From Acidobacteriota bacterium (GTDB taxonomy: Bacteria > Acidobacteriota > Terriglobia > Terriglobales > Acidobacteriaceae): 5,834 nt of DNA. Under the pieces are notes generated by a model, which saw only the letters and a program-made list of their open reading frames with translations, searched no databases and was not told the origin of the DNA. Shown here one piece after another: positions 1 to 5,012 of the stretch (position 1 is the first letter of the stretch; every line of letters starts with the position of its first letter). Both the position numbers and the translations under genes were made by a program. The stretch covers positions 1-5,834 of the forward strand of contig QIAK01000093.1 in assembly GCA_003225515.1 (NCBI GenBank), in the 5' to 3' direction.

Positions 1-10
1 TGATGCGCGC

Positions 11-57
11 GAGATCCCTCCACCCGCTGGCGAAAACGCGGGCGTTCGGGATGACTC
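11..57. repeat. Nested palindromic intergenic repeat (REP-like)
   Basis: Outer arms ATCCC (14-18) and GGGAT (48-52) enclose inner arms CCCGC (23-27) and GCGGG (38-42), with a 10-nt loop at 28-37. On the minus strand it has the form CATCCCGA...GGGATCTC. From memory, this resembles the short imperfect palindromes scattered between genes in many Acidobacteriota and other soil bacteria. It lies just beyond the 3' end of the minus-strand gene block, a usual place for such elements. No T-run follows on the side where a terminator for the minus-strand genes would need one. Family membership is inferred; the palindrome itself is visible. Confidence 0.5.
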
Positions 58-93
58 ATTCAAAAAAGGAACTGACTCATCCAAGAGAGGAAT
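52..93. repeat. Two imperfect 21-nt tandem repeats
   Basis: Unit 1 (52-72) and unit 2 (73-93) are adjacent, both begin TGACTCAT and both contain AGGAA near the end. They differ at only four of 21 positions, three of which are A/G or T/C transitions within the body of the unit. The first unit starts inside the right arm of the neighbouring palindrome, so the two elements may form one composite repeat. No ORF on either strand is supported here. Function unknown. Confidence 0.55.
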
Positions 94-195
94 TCAAACT
101 GACCCGCTCGGGTTCGCTATCATCACTTCAACCTTCAGGCCATCTCGCATTTCTGTAAGCAGGCGAGTACGCTCATCAACTTTAATTCCACTCAC
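94..195 (-). CDS. Possible small ORF, 33 aa, overlapping the glucoamylase stop
   Basis: A GTG codon at 195-193 overlaps the glucoamylase TGA (194-192) in a GTGA arrangement, typical of translationally coupled genes. The reading frame runs 33 codons to a TGA at 96-94. The conceptual peptide begins VSGIKVDERTRLLTEM and reads like ordinary soluble protein: a charged probable helix, then a short hydrophobic strand (VEVMIA). A purine-rich GGTGGAGAAGG lies just upstream, inside the glucoamylase gene, and could act as a ribosome-binding site. I recognise no family. The frame continues upstream, out of register, through the glucoamylase C-terminus, so this may simply be chance read-through. Being short and without known relatives, it is a weak candidate. 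Confidence 0.22.
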   Translation of the reverse strand: MSGIKVDERTRLLTEMRDGLKVEVMIANPSGSV

Positions 196-2357
196 CCCTT
201 CTCCACCATGACCGCATAGTCCGTGCCCTCCCAGCGATTCTCCTGGGGCCAGAAGAACGTGAACACCGCCTGAGCGCCTGCCGGCAGCGACGCGGTTGGA
301 AGGTCGAGCGAATAGATGCCGAGACCGGTGTCTCGCGTGTCGGTATCGTGTGAAGTGGTCCATCCGTCTACGCTCCAGTGGACTCGGGCGGGCGTTAGCA
401 GCACGATGCGCAGCGTCTTGTTGCGCGGGACGCTGCGGGTTTTGTTGTTGAACCTCCAGCCGAAGATTTGCCGCACATGCTTATCGATCAAATAGCGCTT
501 AACCGTCTGGGGAGGCTGATCGAAAATCTTGCCGTCGCGAATCGAGCGGCGAAGTTTGATGTACTCGGAGTGCGCCCAAACCAGCGGGCACGCCGATCCT
601 GTCGGCTTGCCGCGGAAAAGTTCGAGTGAGGGAATGTCGGCGGCGTCCCAGACTTGCTCGGGGAGCAGACGGCTGGCACCGGCCGTGGAATTTTCGATCA
701 CGGTAAGCAGGGCTTCGGCCTCATCGCGGTGTCCGGCTGCGAGGGCGTAGTGAGCGCGCTCTCCGGCCAGCAGAGGCCATGCCCGCCCAATGCCGGTGCC
801 GTCAAACGCTGAGCCATCTTTATGCTCGCCATAGCCGTCGCCGTTGTAGCGATACCAGCACGGGCCCTGGGGCAATTCAACCGCGAGCAGAGCATCGATG
901 GCGCGCAGAGTATTCAGAATTCGCGGATCGTCAGGCGCGCGCAGGCCGAAGCGCACCAGCGCCAGAGCATCGGGACTGATGATATGGTAGGCGCGGTCTC
1001 CATCCTGGCCCCCGTCCTGACCGGGCGGACGGTTCTTGATGGGAACGAATCCCTGCGTGGGCGAGGCCGCGCCATCGGTATCGGGCGGCGCGATGCGCAC
1101 GTAATAACCATCAATGCCCAACTGCTCCGCCAGATCGCCTCCGGTAGCGTAAACCCAGCGCTCGATGTTGTCGTTCCAGGCGTCGGCGGCGTCACGCATA
1201 GTGGGCGCCTGATCGGCATGCCCGGTCAGTTCCGCGATTTCAGCCGCGGCGAGCAGCGCGGAAATTTCTGCCGCGAGAGTGAATGGCGAATAGCCCGCGT
1301 CTTCTTCCCAGCGATCCTGTTGCGTGACCGGACCATTTCGAAGAATGAAGCTGACGGCGTTGCGCACCATCGGCCACCAGCGGTCGAGCTTGCCCAGAGA
1401 CTCGGGCGCTTGGCGGCGCAACAGATCAAGCAGCAGGATCGGGAACGCGGTTTCGTCCATCTGGATGCCGCTCCAGTAAGGACGTCCGTCAAGCCACAGA
1501 TTCTGCGCCCAGTTGCCGGCGGCTTCCTGCGTGACTTCGAGATAGCGGAGGACGCGAACCGCGTCGGTGACGGCTCCGGCGGCCAGTAGCGCACCCGCGG
1601 TTTCGACCAAGTCACGCGGCCACACCAAGTGGTAGCCGCCGAGATCTTCGTCACCCTTGTTGAATCCCCAGGGAATCGATAGGCTGGCGATGATGCCGCC
1701 CAGAAAATCTTTTGATTCATGCGTGCGCAGGACGGCGGTTGATGAACGGTAAAGATCGAGCTGACGCAGAGGATCGTCCAGCTTGAGCAGCTTGGACTGC
1801 CAGTTGCTCCACTGCGACACGTAGTGCCGTCGAGTTTCTTCGTAGTCTTCGAAGAGTGTGGATCGCGCCTGCTGCCCGGCCTCACTCCAAATGGCTCCAA
1901 AGCCCAGCGCCAGCACAAATTCACCCTCGCATGCGGCGAGATCGATTTCTCCGGTGAAAGCAATGTTGCCGTTTTCCGCGCGCGTGTACTCCCACTCCAT
2001 CTGAAAATGCTGCGAGAGATCCTGCCAGCCGTCGGAGGCGCCCACAAATCCCACCGACATCTTTTTCCAGGGCGCCGTGGATGCCAGTGCCAGTGTCGCG
2101 CCACCATGCTCGGCAAGAAACATAGGGAAGCCCTTGTAATCGCCGATCCATCCAGTGTTTCCGTATCCGCAATTTGCCAGATGTGGCGAAAGCAGAGCGT
2201 ATAAGCGATAGTCGGAAAGTGTCCCTTGCAGGGGCTGGAATCGAACTTTCTGCAGAACGACGTTGCGGTAAGGATCGGTCAGCACTTCCTTGTGAATGCG
2301 ATAGCGTCCGCTAATGTCGGTGTTGATCAGCTCGAATACGGGTATGCCGGGCTGCAA
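192..2357 (-). CDS. GH15 glucoamylase (glucan 1,4-alpha-glucosidase) family protein, main body, frame-shifted from its N-terminus
   Basis: This is the body of a prokaryotic-type glucoamylase, which releases glucose from the non-reducing ends of alpha-glucans or maltodextrins. The 721-codon frame is open from a TTG at 2357. Residues 1 to about 195 form the rest of the glucodextranase-like N-terminal beta domain (ISGRYRIHKEVLTDP, GNTGWIGDYKG, SDGWQDL). Residues about 205-620 are the (alpha/alpha)6 catalytic domain, with GFNKGDEDLGGYHLVWPRD at 231-249. Glu302 in MDETAFPI is the likely general acid and Glu567 in PEQVWD the likely base, so the catalytic pair is intact. Residues about 630-715 are the C-terminal beta domain, ending naturally at GTDYAVMVEKG. 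The TTG is not a convincing true start: no clear ribosome-binding site precedes it, and family sequence continues upstream in another frame (to 2578). As given, the gene is therefore broken, whether genuinely or by sequence error. The joined protein would be about 790 residues, close to family length, and appears cytoplasmic. Trehalase-like or glucodextranase activity is possible within GH15. Confidence 0.88.
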   Translation of the reverse strand: MQPGIPVFELINTDISGRYRIHKEVLTDPYRNVVLQKVRFQPLQGTLSDYRLYALLSPHLANCGYGNTGWIGDYKGFPMFLAEHGGATLALASTAPWKKMSVGFVGASDGWQDLSQHFQMEWEYTRAENGNIAFTGEIDLAACEGEFVLALGFGAIWSEAGQQARSTLFEDYEETRRHYVSQWSNWQSKLLKLDDPLRQLDLYRSSTAVLRTHESKDFLGGIIASLSIPWGFNKGDEDLGGYHLVWPRDLVETAGALLAAGAVTDAVRVLRYLEVTQEAAGNWAQNLWLDGRPYWSGIQMDETAFPILLLDLLRRQAPESLGKLDRWWPMVRNAVSFILRNGPVTQQDRWEEDAGYSPFTLAAEISALLAAAEIAELTGHADQAPTMRDAADAWNDNIERWVYATGGDLAEQLGIDGYYVRIAPPDTDGAASPTQGFVPIKNRPPGQDGGQDGDRAYHIISPDALALVRFGLRAPDDPRILNTLRAIDALLAVELPQGPCWYRYNGDGYGEHKDGSAFDGTGIGRAWPLLAGERAHYALAAGHRDEAEALLTVIENSTAGASRLLPEQVWDAADIPSLELFRGKPTGSACPLVWAHSEYIKLRRSIRDGKIFDQPPQTVKRYLIDKHVRQIFGWRFNNKTRSVPRNKTLRIVLLTPARVHWSVDGWTTSHDTDTRDTGLGIYSLDLPTASLPAGAQAVFTFFWPQENRWEGTDYAVMVEKG

Positions 2358-2578
2358 AGGGCGGTTTTCAAATGGTTGGTAACGACGAATCCCAAATCAC
2401 GAGTGCAGGCCTGATCGACGCGGGGAAAATAGACTTCGTTGAGGATGCCGTGACTCAGCGTGAACCAGACCTTGCTGTGTTGATTCAGGGCAGTGCCGGC
2501 GCCGGTTTTGGCGCTCGAAGTCCAACGGGGAGGAATTCCCGGCCAGCCGGGCGCATAGCGTATAGCGGAATCAGCCAT
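2327..2578 (-). pseudogene. N-terminal fragment of the GH15 glucoamylase, separated by a frameshift
   Basis: This 83-codon frame starts at ATG 2578-2576, with AAGGAAAG (2594-2587) eight bases upstream. Residues about 10-68 are the family N-terminus: PGIPPRWTSSAKTGAGTAL, then SKVWFTLSHGILNEVYFPRVD, then TRDLGFVVTN. After residue 68 the translation stops looking like the family and ends at a TGA (2329-2327). The frame starting at the third base of its codons then picks up FENRPLQPGIPVFELIN and continues to 192. One extra base near 2368-2375 would rejoin the two frames. From memory, relatives have about ten more residues between the VVTD/N motif and the G(V/I)P(A/V)F motif, which suggests a short deletion of a length not divisible by three. 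There is no signal peptide, so the enzyme would act in the cytoplasm. This is the true start of the ancestral gene. Confidence 0.82.
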
Positions 2579-2586
2579 TCGAAGAT

Positions 2587-2594
2587 CTTTCCTT
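2587..2594 (-). promoter_or_regulatory. Ribosome-binding site fixing the glucoamylase start
   Basis: On the minus strand AAGGAAAG lies eight bases before the ATG at 2578. This makes that ATG, rather than the TTG at 2357, the intended initiation site of the glucoamylase gene. Confidence 0.6.
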
Positions 2595-2622
2595 CATTCG
2601 CGCCGATGTTCCACGGGCGCAA

Positions 2623-2640
2623 TTGACAAATGTTTTACAA
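2623..2640. promoter_or_regulatory. Spaced palindrome in the divergent intergenic region, possible operator
   Basis: The sequence reads TTG-n2-AAA-n2-TTT-n2-CAA, an evenly spaced inverted repeat of 18 bp with dyad symmetry at 12 positions. It lies 45 bases upstream of the glucoamylase ATG and about 110 upstream of the TPR gene. Its left edge contains a perfect TTGACA (2623-2628), but no good -10 follows at 16-18 bases on the plus strand. Its size and symmetry suit a dimeric regulator. The regulator is unknown, and AT-rich promoter DNA can look like this by chance. Confidence 0.35.
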
Positions 2641-2703
2641 GCGGAAGCCAGTAATCCCGCAGCAGGCGACATCTAATCGGTTATCGGCCCTGAGAGATGT
2701 AAA

Positions 2704-2731
2704 TTGCAACTGAGTACAGATGAACGATAAT
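2704..2731 (+). promoter_or_regulatory. Sigma70-like promoter of the TPR gene
   Basis: TTGCAA (2704-2709) and GATAAT (2726-2731) are separated by 16 bases. The matches to the -35 and -10 consensus are 4/6 and 5/6. Transcription would begin near 2738, which places the ATG at 2720 upstream of the transcript and favours the ATG at 2753. A 6-bp inverted repeat, ACATCT (2669-2674) with AGATGT (2695-2700), lies just upstream and could be a regulator site. Confidence 0.4.
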
Positions 2732-2752
2732 AGATCAAACGAGAGCGGAAAC

Positions 2753-3634
2753 ATGGGGAAAGCTACAGAGCGTCGGGCGTGGAGCATGGTAGCAGTCTTC
2801 TTTATGTTTATGGGCTGCTGGATGTGCTGCGGCATGGGTCTGCTGGCGCACGGCGAAGATATTCCTGCGCGAGTTGCAACTCCGCTCGATCGTGGCTTCT
2901 CCGGGCTGTATAACCTCGATTTTGCCGGAGCTCAAAAGGATTTCGCGGCCTGGGAGGAGTTGCATCCGGACGATCCGGTGGGTCCGGTGAGTGAGGCGGC
3001 GGGAGTTCTCTTTTCCGAGTTCAATCGGCTGGGAGTCCTCGAATCGCAGTTCTACGAAAACGATGACGCTTTCGTTGGTCGCCCTAAGCTGGCAGCCGAT
3101 CCTGGGTTGCGGAAAAATTTTATGGCGGCGATAGCAAGGGCCGAAAGTCTTGCGCACGCACGATTGGCGAAGGATCCCAAAGACCGCGACGCGCTGTTTG
3201 CCTTAACGCTGTGTTCCGGCTTGCAGGCCGATTACGCGGCGCTCATCGAAAAGCGCAACCTGGCATCGCTGCATTTCACCAAAGAGGCTTCGGCCGAGGG
3301 GCAGCAGTTGCTCGCGGTTTGTCACGACTGCTACGACGCTCTGCTGGCGACGGGCTTCAGTAAATACATCATTGGCAGCATGGCAGCCCCGGTTCGTTGG
3401 ATCCTTCGCATGGGAGGACTGCCCTCCGACAAACAAGGCGGAATAGAGGACCTGCGTACCACCGCCGAGCGCGGTCATTATCTTGCGCCATTTGCGCGCA
3501 TCCTGCTTTCCATTGCGTATGTGCGCGAGAAAGATAAGCCTCGCGCTCTGCAGTTGCTCACAGGACTGCAACAAGAATTCCCGGGGAACACGCTTTTTCC
3601 ACGGGAGATTGCGCACCTTCAAGCAAAGCATTAA
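2753..3634 (+). CDS. Exported TPR-like protein of unknown function
   Basis: A 293-residue protein that I cannot assign to a named family. Numbering is from ATG 2753. Residues 7-8 are Arg-Arg and about 9-34 form a hydrophobic, Met/Cys-rich segment (VAVFFMFMGCWMCCGMGLL) ending AHG before EDIPAR. This looks like a signal peptide or an N-terminal membrane anchor; the lipobox is poor, so a lipoprotein is unlikely. The rest is mostly helical with TPR-like pairs: residues 44-75 (a gene-wide hallmark being NLDFAGAQKDFAAWEELHPDDP), about 120-158 (ARAESLAHARLAKDPKDRDAL) and 245-280 (LLSIAYVREKDKPRALQLL, then FPGN). It probably acts in the periplasm or at the inner membrane as a scaffold. An ATG at 2720 adds 11 polar residues and is in frame, but a promoter-like -10 overlaps that region, so 2753 is preferred. 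A weak GAGAGCGGA precedes it. The gene is divergent from the glucoamylase and separated from pstS by 303 bases, so it is probably a single-gene unit. Confidence 0.75.
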   Translation: MGKATERRAWSMVAVFFMFMGCWMCCGMGLLAHGEDIPARVATPLDRGFSGLYNLDFAGAQKDFAAWEELHPDDPVGPVSEAAGVLFSEFNRLGVLESQFYENDDAFVGRPKLAADPGLRKNFMAAIARAESLAHARLAKDPKDRDALFALTLCSGLQADYAALIEKRNLASLHFTKEASAEGQQLLAVCHDCYDALLATGFSKYIIGSMAAPVRWILRMGGLPSDKQGGIEDLRTTAERGHYLAPFARILLSIAYVREKDKPRALQLLTGLQQEFPGNTLFPREIAHLQAKH

Positions 3635-3850
3635 CTCGCCTGCGGAACTTCGTTCTCACAATTTCGATCGTGGCTGAATTCGAGACATCGAGACTCGGAT
3701 TACAGATCGTGTTTGGGTCTGGACGAATTAATTCCTGGACGCGCGCACGACAGTAACTTGCCTGATTTCCCATCGCCAATGCAATCTGTAATGTTGAGCC
3801 AGTAACAGAATTTCGTGCCTGAATCTTCCTCGCAATTTCCAGCCAGGGGC

Positions 3851-3890
3851 CATTCATCAGAAATTCACCCATTTGTAACCGTCCTGTAAC
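3851..3890 (+). promoter_or_regulatory. Pho-box-like direct-repeat array upstream of pstS
   Basis: Two near-identical 7-nt half-sites, TTGTAAC (3873-3879) and CTGTAAC (3884-3890), are separated by 4 nt. This is the 11-nt geometry of PhoB binding sites (consensus half-site CTGTCAT). Two weaker half-sites lie in the same register upstream: CATTCAT (3851-3857, 5/7 to consensus) and AATTCAC (3862-3868). They would make two tandem Pho boxes, an arrangement also seen upstream of E. coli pstS. The adjacent gene is the classic PhoB target. PhoB control is inferred. Confidence 0.6.
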
Positions 3891-3900
3891 ACCGTCCCGC

Positions 3901-3906
3901 TAAAAA
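3901..3906 (+). promoter_or_regulatory. Candidate -10 element of the pstS promoter
   Basis: TAAAAA (4/6 to TATAAT) begins ten bases after the last Pho half-site, the spacing known for PhoB-activated promoters, where the Pho box replaces the -35. A second AT-rich hexamer, CATAAA, starts at 3913 and is a less well placed alternative. Confidence 0.42.
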
Positions 3907-3921
3907 GAGGGACATAAATTC

Positions 3922-3929
3922 AAGGAGGA
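3922..3929 (+). promoter_or_regulatory. Strong ribosome-binding site of pstS
   Basis: AAGGAGGA is an almost perfect Shine-Dalgarno sequence. It lies 8 bases before GTG 3938 and 11 before ATG 3941, so spacing favours the GTG while codon preference favours the ATG. Both starts give the same protein apart from one residue. Confidence 0.75.
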
Positions 3930-3937
3930 ACTACCTG

Positions 3938-4954
3938 GTGATGCGCAAAAGTTTGCTGCTGTTTGTGTGCGCTGTAGCGTCTCTGGCTTTCGGGCAGACG
4001 ACCTTAAACGGAGCTGGCGCGACGTTCCCCTATCCCATGTATTCGAAGTGGTTCAGCGAATACCACAAAGTTCATCCTGAAATTCAAGTGAACTACCAGT
4101 CGATTGGCAGTGGCGGCGGGATCCGGCAGGTGACCGAGGGTACCGTGGAATTTGGCGCCAGCGATATGCCAATGACGGACGAGCAACTTAAAGAGGCCCA
4201 AGCCAAGCAGAAGACAAAGATTTTCAATATTCCCACGGTACTGGGCGCGAACGTCCCGGCCTACAACGTTCCGGGAGTTACCGGCGAAGTCAAGTTCACT
4301 CCCGATGTGCTGGCTGGAATCTTCCTGGGAAAAATCTCAAACTGGAATGACCCTGCCATCAGCAAGATCAATCCGGATGTGAAGTTTCCGAATCAGGACA
4401 TCATCGTGGTGCACCGCTCCGACGGCAGCGGCACGACCTTCATCTGGACTGATTACCTGTCGAAGGTCAGCCCGGAATGGAAGAGCCAGGTGGGCAGCGG
4501 CACATCGGTGAAGTGGCCGAAGGGGATGGGCGGAAAGGGAAATGAAGGGGTTGCAGGCTTCATTCGCCAGCTGCCGGGATCGATCGGATACGTTGAACTG
4601 ATCTACGCGGTTCAGAACAAAATTCCTTACGGCAGCGTGCGAAATTCAGCGGGCGTGTTTTTGAAGGCAACGCTCGAAGGCGTGACCGCGGCGGCTGCTT
4701 CCGCGCCGAAAATGCCGGCGGATTTTCGCGTATCCATCACCAATGCACCCGGCAAAGATGCTTACCCGATTTCCAGCTTCACATGGCTGCTGATTCCGGA
4801 GCAGTCGAAGGACGCGAGCAAGGGCAAGATTCTGGCCGATTTTCTCAACTGGATGGTTACTGATGGGCAGAAGATGACTGCCGAGCTCTCTTACGCCCCG
4901 CTGCCGGAAAGTGTAGCTGCGAAAGTGAAGGAAACCATCAAGCAGATCAAGTAA
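3938..4954 (+). CDS. pstS: Periplasmic phosphate-binding protein PstS of the Pst ABC transporter
   Basis: The periplasmic receptor that captures inorganic phosphate and delivers it to PstCAB. Numbering is from GTG 3938 (338 residues; the adjacent ATG 3941 is equally possible). Residues 1-19 are a signal peptide (RKSLLLFVCAVASLAFG, then QTTLNG). The phosphate-site motifs follow in order: GAGATFPYPMYSKW (25-38; Thr29-Phe30), YQSIGSGGGIRQV (Ser58), VEFGASDMPM (Asp76) and HRSDGSGTT (Arg160, Ser164, Gly165, Thr166). These match the ligand positions of E. coli PstS at a constant offset for the last group. The family-typical FLGKISNWNDPAI (129-141) and PGSIGYVEL are also present. Length is normal for the family (about 320-350) and nothing looks truncated. 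A Pho-box-like array precedes it and a porin gene follows after 58 bases. The pstC, pstA and pstB genes are not in the window. A low-affinity or sensing role cannot be excluded, but the binding residues are complete. Confidence 0.95.
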   Translation: MMRKSLLLFVCAVASLAFGQTTLNGAGATFPYPMYSKWFSEYHKVHPEIQVNYQSIGSGGGIRQVTEGTVEFGASDMPMTDEQLKEAQAKQKTKIFNIPTVLGANVPAYNVPGVTGEVKFTPDVLAGIFLGKISNWNDPAISKINPDVKFPNQDIIVVHRSDGSGTTFIWTDYLSKVSPEWKSQVGSGTSVKWPKGMGGKGNEGVAGFIRQLPGSIGYVELIYAVQNKIPYGSVRNSAGVFLKATLEGVTAAAASAPKMPADFRVSITNAPGKDAYPISSFTWLLIPEQSKDASKGKILADFLNWMVTDGQKMTAELSYAPLPESVAAKVKETIKQIK

Positions 4955-4957
4955 GGC

Positions 4958-4974
4958 TTCCGCAATTATCGGAA
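4958..4974 (+). other. Short hairpin between pstS and the porin gene
   Basis: TTCCG (4958-4962) and CGGAA (4970-4974) can pair around a 7-nt loop immediately after the pstS stop. With only five base pairs and no following T-run it is not a convincing terminator. It could mark an mRNA processing point or protect the pstS 3' end. The gap suggests that pstS and the porin may share a transcript. Confidence 0.3.
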
Positions 4975-4998
4975 ATTCTCATTTACAGCAGGACAAAA

Positions 4999-5005
4999 AA
5001 GGAGA
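4999..5005 (+). promoter_or_regulatory. Ribosome-binding site of the porin gene
   Basis: AAGGAGA lies seven bases before ATG 5013. It fixes the start of a reading frame that stays open to the window edge. Confidence 0.7.
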
Positions 5006-5012
5006 GAGAACA

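Larger units (their letters stand above)
3635..3937. other. Gene-free intergenic region before pstS
   Basis: No convincing gene lies here. Its pstS-proximal end carries the Pho-box-like array and promoter, described separately. A 10-bp perfect palindrome GAATTAATTC (3725-3734) is flanked by a CTGGAC direct repeat (3719-3724 and 3735-3740); its meaning is unknown. No strong hairpin with a T-tract was found after the TPR gene. Confidence 0.6.

Noticed and set aside
101..114. Terminator for the minus-strand genes at the ACCC/GGGT palindrome
   Set aside because: The stem is only four base pairs with a tetraloop, and no T-tract follows in the direction of transcription.
822..1589. Plus-strand 255-codon frame opposite the glucoamylase
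   Set aside because: It is an antisense shadow of a high-G+C gene whose catalytic motifs are clear on the other strand. The translation looks unlike a protein family and there is no promoter or ribosome-binding site.
1226..2116. Minus-strand 296-codon frame overlapping the glucoamylase body
   Set aside because: It is a shifted frame of the same gene, rich in Arg, Ser and Trp, and carries none of the GH15 motifs.
2360..2375. Programmed -1 frameshifting to join the two glucoamylase frames
   Set aside because: The direction is right for a -1 shift, but no canonical X XXY YYZ slippery heptamer is present (the sequence is TTTGAAAACC) and I see no downstream stem-loop. A mutation or a sequencing error explains it better.
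2720..2752. ATG 2720 as start of the TPR gene
   Set aside because: It lacks a ribosome-binding site and falls inside the best promoter candidate. ATG 2753 gives a normal-looking signal segment. It remains possible, as the frame is shared.
3558..3872. Minus-strand 104-codon frame crossing the TPR gene end and the intergenic region
   Set aside because: It overlaps 77 bases of a well-supported gene, has no ribosome-binding site, starts at the edge of the Pho-box array and matches no family.
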